NCBI GenBank assembly: GCA_015494645.1
Contig: WGAU01000168.1
Location: 1-7,161, forward strand
Source: Aquificota bacterium
GTDB lineage: Bacteria > Thermosulfidibacterota > Thermosulfidibacteria > Thermosulfidibacterales > Thermosulfidibacteraceae
Direction: 5' to 3'
Length of the DNA stretch: 7,161 nt
Part shown: positions 5,993 through 7,161 of the stretch, in pieces
Layout of the letters: every line of letters starts with the position of its first letter
How positions within the stretch are numbered: the first letter of the stretch is position 1
Notes under the pieces: model-generated
Told to the model about the DNA's origin: nothing
What the model saw: the letters and a program-made list of their open reading frames with translations, nothing else
Databases searched by the model: none
Program-made: the position numbers and the translations under genes

Positions 5993-7109
5993 AGCTAAGC
6001 GTATAAAGGGCGTTTACGTTCACATTCCTTTTTGCCTGTCAAAATGTGCTTACTGTGGTTTTTACTCTGTGCCTCTTGGCTCTTTTGATGTGGATGTTGT
6101 TTTGGAAGCCATCCTTGAAGAGGCCCGTGTTGTTCTGGAGGAGCTTTCTCCTCCCTACACTCTATACGTAGGGGGAGGAACTCCTACCTGCTTGGGCAAT
6201 TCCTTTTTGGATTTTCTTGAGAGACTTTTAAATATCCTGTCCTATGCTCCACTGGAGTTTACCGTGGAGGCCAATCCAGCCACCTTTGATGGGTCCTTTC
6301 TTAAAGATTTAAAAGCTTTAGGCGTAGGAAGATTGAGCTTAGGGGTGCAAAGTCTTGACGATAACCTTTTGAGTTTTCTCAGGCGTTCCCACGATGCCTC
6401 AACGGCCCTTTCTTCGGTGGAAGTAGCCCTTTCGGTTTTTGACAATGTGAATGTGGATATGATCTTTGGCATACCGGGACAAACTGTTAATGGCCTTATA
6501 CAGGATTTGAAGAGAATAGTTTCTTTAGGGGTAATCCATATCTCCCTTTACGGATTGAGTTTTGACGAGGACACTTTGCTCAGGAAATGGGAGGAAGAGG
6601 GTGCTGTAAAACCGGTGGATGATGCTTTGTGGCGAGACATGTACCTTCAGGCAAGGGATTTCCTTGTATCCTGTGGCTTTAGGCATTACGAGATCTCCAA
6701 CTACTGCAAAAACGGAAAGATATGTATACACAACATGGTTTACTGGAGCCACCGAATTTACATAGGATTGGGGCCTTCCTCAGCAAGCTTTGACGGCAGA
6801 AGGAGGATTTACAATCCTAAAGATTTGGAAACCTATGTGGAGGGAGTCTTCAAAGGGAAGTTTCATAGAAAAGAGGATGTTCTTTCCGACGATGAACTGT
6901 GGGAAGAAAAAATCATCCTTTATCTTCGCACAGACAGTGGTTTGCCTCTAAGAAAACTACCGGATGGTTTGAGGAAAAAGGTACTTTCCGTTATTGAAAA
7001 CATGCCAGAGGGAATCCTCCTCGCAGGTAAGGGTAAGCTTAGGATGAATCCCTCTTATTTTCCAATCTTCAACTATGTAGTTTCCAATCTTTTGGCTAAA
7101 CTGTTATGA
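5958..7109 (+). CDS. hemW: Radical SAM heme chaperone HemW (HemN-like)
   Basis: HemW binds heme and a [4Fe-4S] cluster and is thought to deliver heme to target proteins; it is often misannotated as coproporphyrinogen III dehydrogenase HemN. Numbering from the TTG, the protein has 383 residues. It shows YVHIPFCLSKCAYCGFYS with the radical-SAM CxxxCxxC (Cys26, Cys30, Cys33), GGGTPT (72-77), LSLGVQS (126-132), VDMIFGIPGQT (166-176), YEISNYC (244-250) and the HemW hallmark HNMVYW (258-263), then YIGLGPSSAS. Phe35 stands where HemN has a fourth cysteine (CxC), favouring HemW over HemN. A HemW C-terminal domain spans about 310-380. The start is weak: the only standard in-frame codon before the HIPFC motif is TTG 5958, giving a 35-nt overlap with the crotonase gene and an AAAGG about 6 nt upstream. 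A rare ATA at 6003 would give a more typical N-terminus. Confidence 0.93.
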   Translation: MRKESQTTRDAKAKRIKGVYVHIPFCLSKCAYCGFYSVPLGSFDVDVVLEAILEEARVVLEELSPPYTLYVGGGTPTCLGNSFLDFLERLLNILSYAPLEFTVEANPATFDGSFLKDLKALGVGRLSLGVQSLDDNLLSFLRRSHDASTALSSVEVALSVFDNVNVDMIFGIPGQTVNGLIQDLKRIVSLGVIHISLYGLSFDEDTLLRKWEEEGAVKPVDDALWRDMYLQARDFLVSCGFRHYEISNYCKNGKICIHNMVYWSHRIYIGLGPSSASFDGRRRIYNPKDLETYVEGVFKGKFHRKEDVLSDDELWEEKIILYLRTDSGLPLRKLPDGLRKKVLSVIENMPEGILLAGKGKLRMNPSYFPIFNYVVSNLLAKLL

Positions 7110-7161
7110 TCTTGGCACCCTCCTTGATTAGTTTGGTGAGCTTTTCGCCCCAGTATATCAC
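7096..7161 (-). CDS. Possible 3' end of a convergent gene (partial, unidentified)
   Basis: Read on the - strand from the right edge, one frame gives 21 codons followed by TAG at 7098-7096. The peptide begins VIYWGEKLTKL and ends EGAKIITV. Its residue make-up and AAG/ATA/GAG codons match the other genes here, which suggests a real C-terminus and not noise. It would converge on hemW and overlap its last 14 nt. The fragment is too short to identify. A second - frame is also open over this short stretch, so the call is tentative. Confidence 0.4.
   Translation of the reverse strand: MIYWGEKLTKLIKEGAKIITV

Noticed and set aside
5958..7109. Oxygen-independent coproporphyrinogen III dehydrogenase (HemN)
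   Set aside because: The fourth cysteine of the HemN CxxxCxxCxC motif is Phe35, and the HemW-type HNxxYW motif is present. HemW is the better call.

Overview
The window is a gene-dense segment of a bacterial chromosome from the nusA-infB-rbfA translation and transcription operon. Nearly all of it is coding on the + strand. Junctions are gaps of 1-2 nt or overlaps of 1-35 nt, so there is no intergenic space for an internal promoter, terminator, riboswitch or RNA gene. I see no mobile element, CRISPR array, tRNA or rRNA.

The proteins are all bacterial types. Arginine is mostly AGG/AGA, isoleucine is often ATA, the coding strand is purine-rich, and the proteins are rich in Lys, Glu and Arg. That pattern is common in thermophiles, so I infer a thermophilic or moderately thermophilic bacterium. 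I cannot name the lineage from the sequence.

Layout from left to right: the 3' part of nusA (transcription elongation factor with S1 and two KH domains); a YlxR domain that appears fused to a YlxQ/L7Ae-like RNA-binding domain; infB (initiation factor IF2); a DUF503/YlxP-family gene; rbfA (30S maturation factor); a DHH/DHHA1 phosphoesterase of the NrnA type (degrades nanoRNA and pAp); a crotonase-superfamily gene; and hemW (radical-SAM heme chaperone). At the right edge the last 66 bases look like the 3' end of a convergent gene on the - strand, overlapping the hemW stop.

The first six genes form a familiar set: RNA polymerase control, RNA binding, translation initiation, ribosome assembly and removal of very short RNAs. 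The last two are metabolic or cofactor genes that share the transcription unit by position. The points most worth a second look are the YlxR-YlxQ fusion and the crotonase. The crotonase lacks both hydratase glutamates but keeps an acidic residue where PaaG and Delta3,Delta2-enoyl-CoA isomerases have theirs. I found no evidence of a wholly new system; this is mainly a conserved housekeeping operon with a few unusual details.
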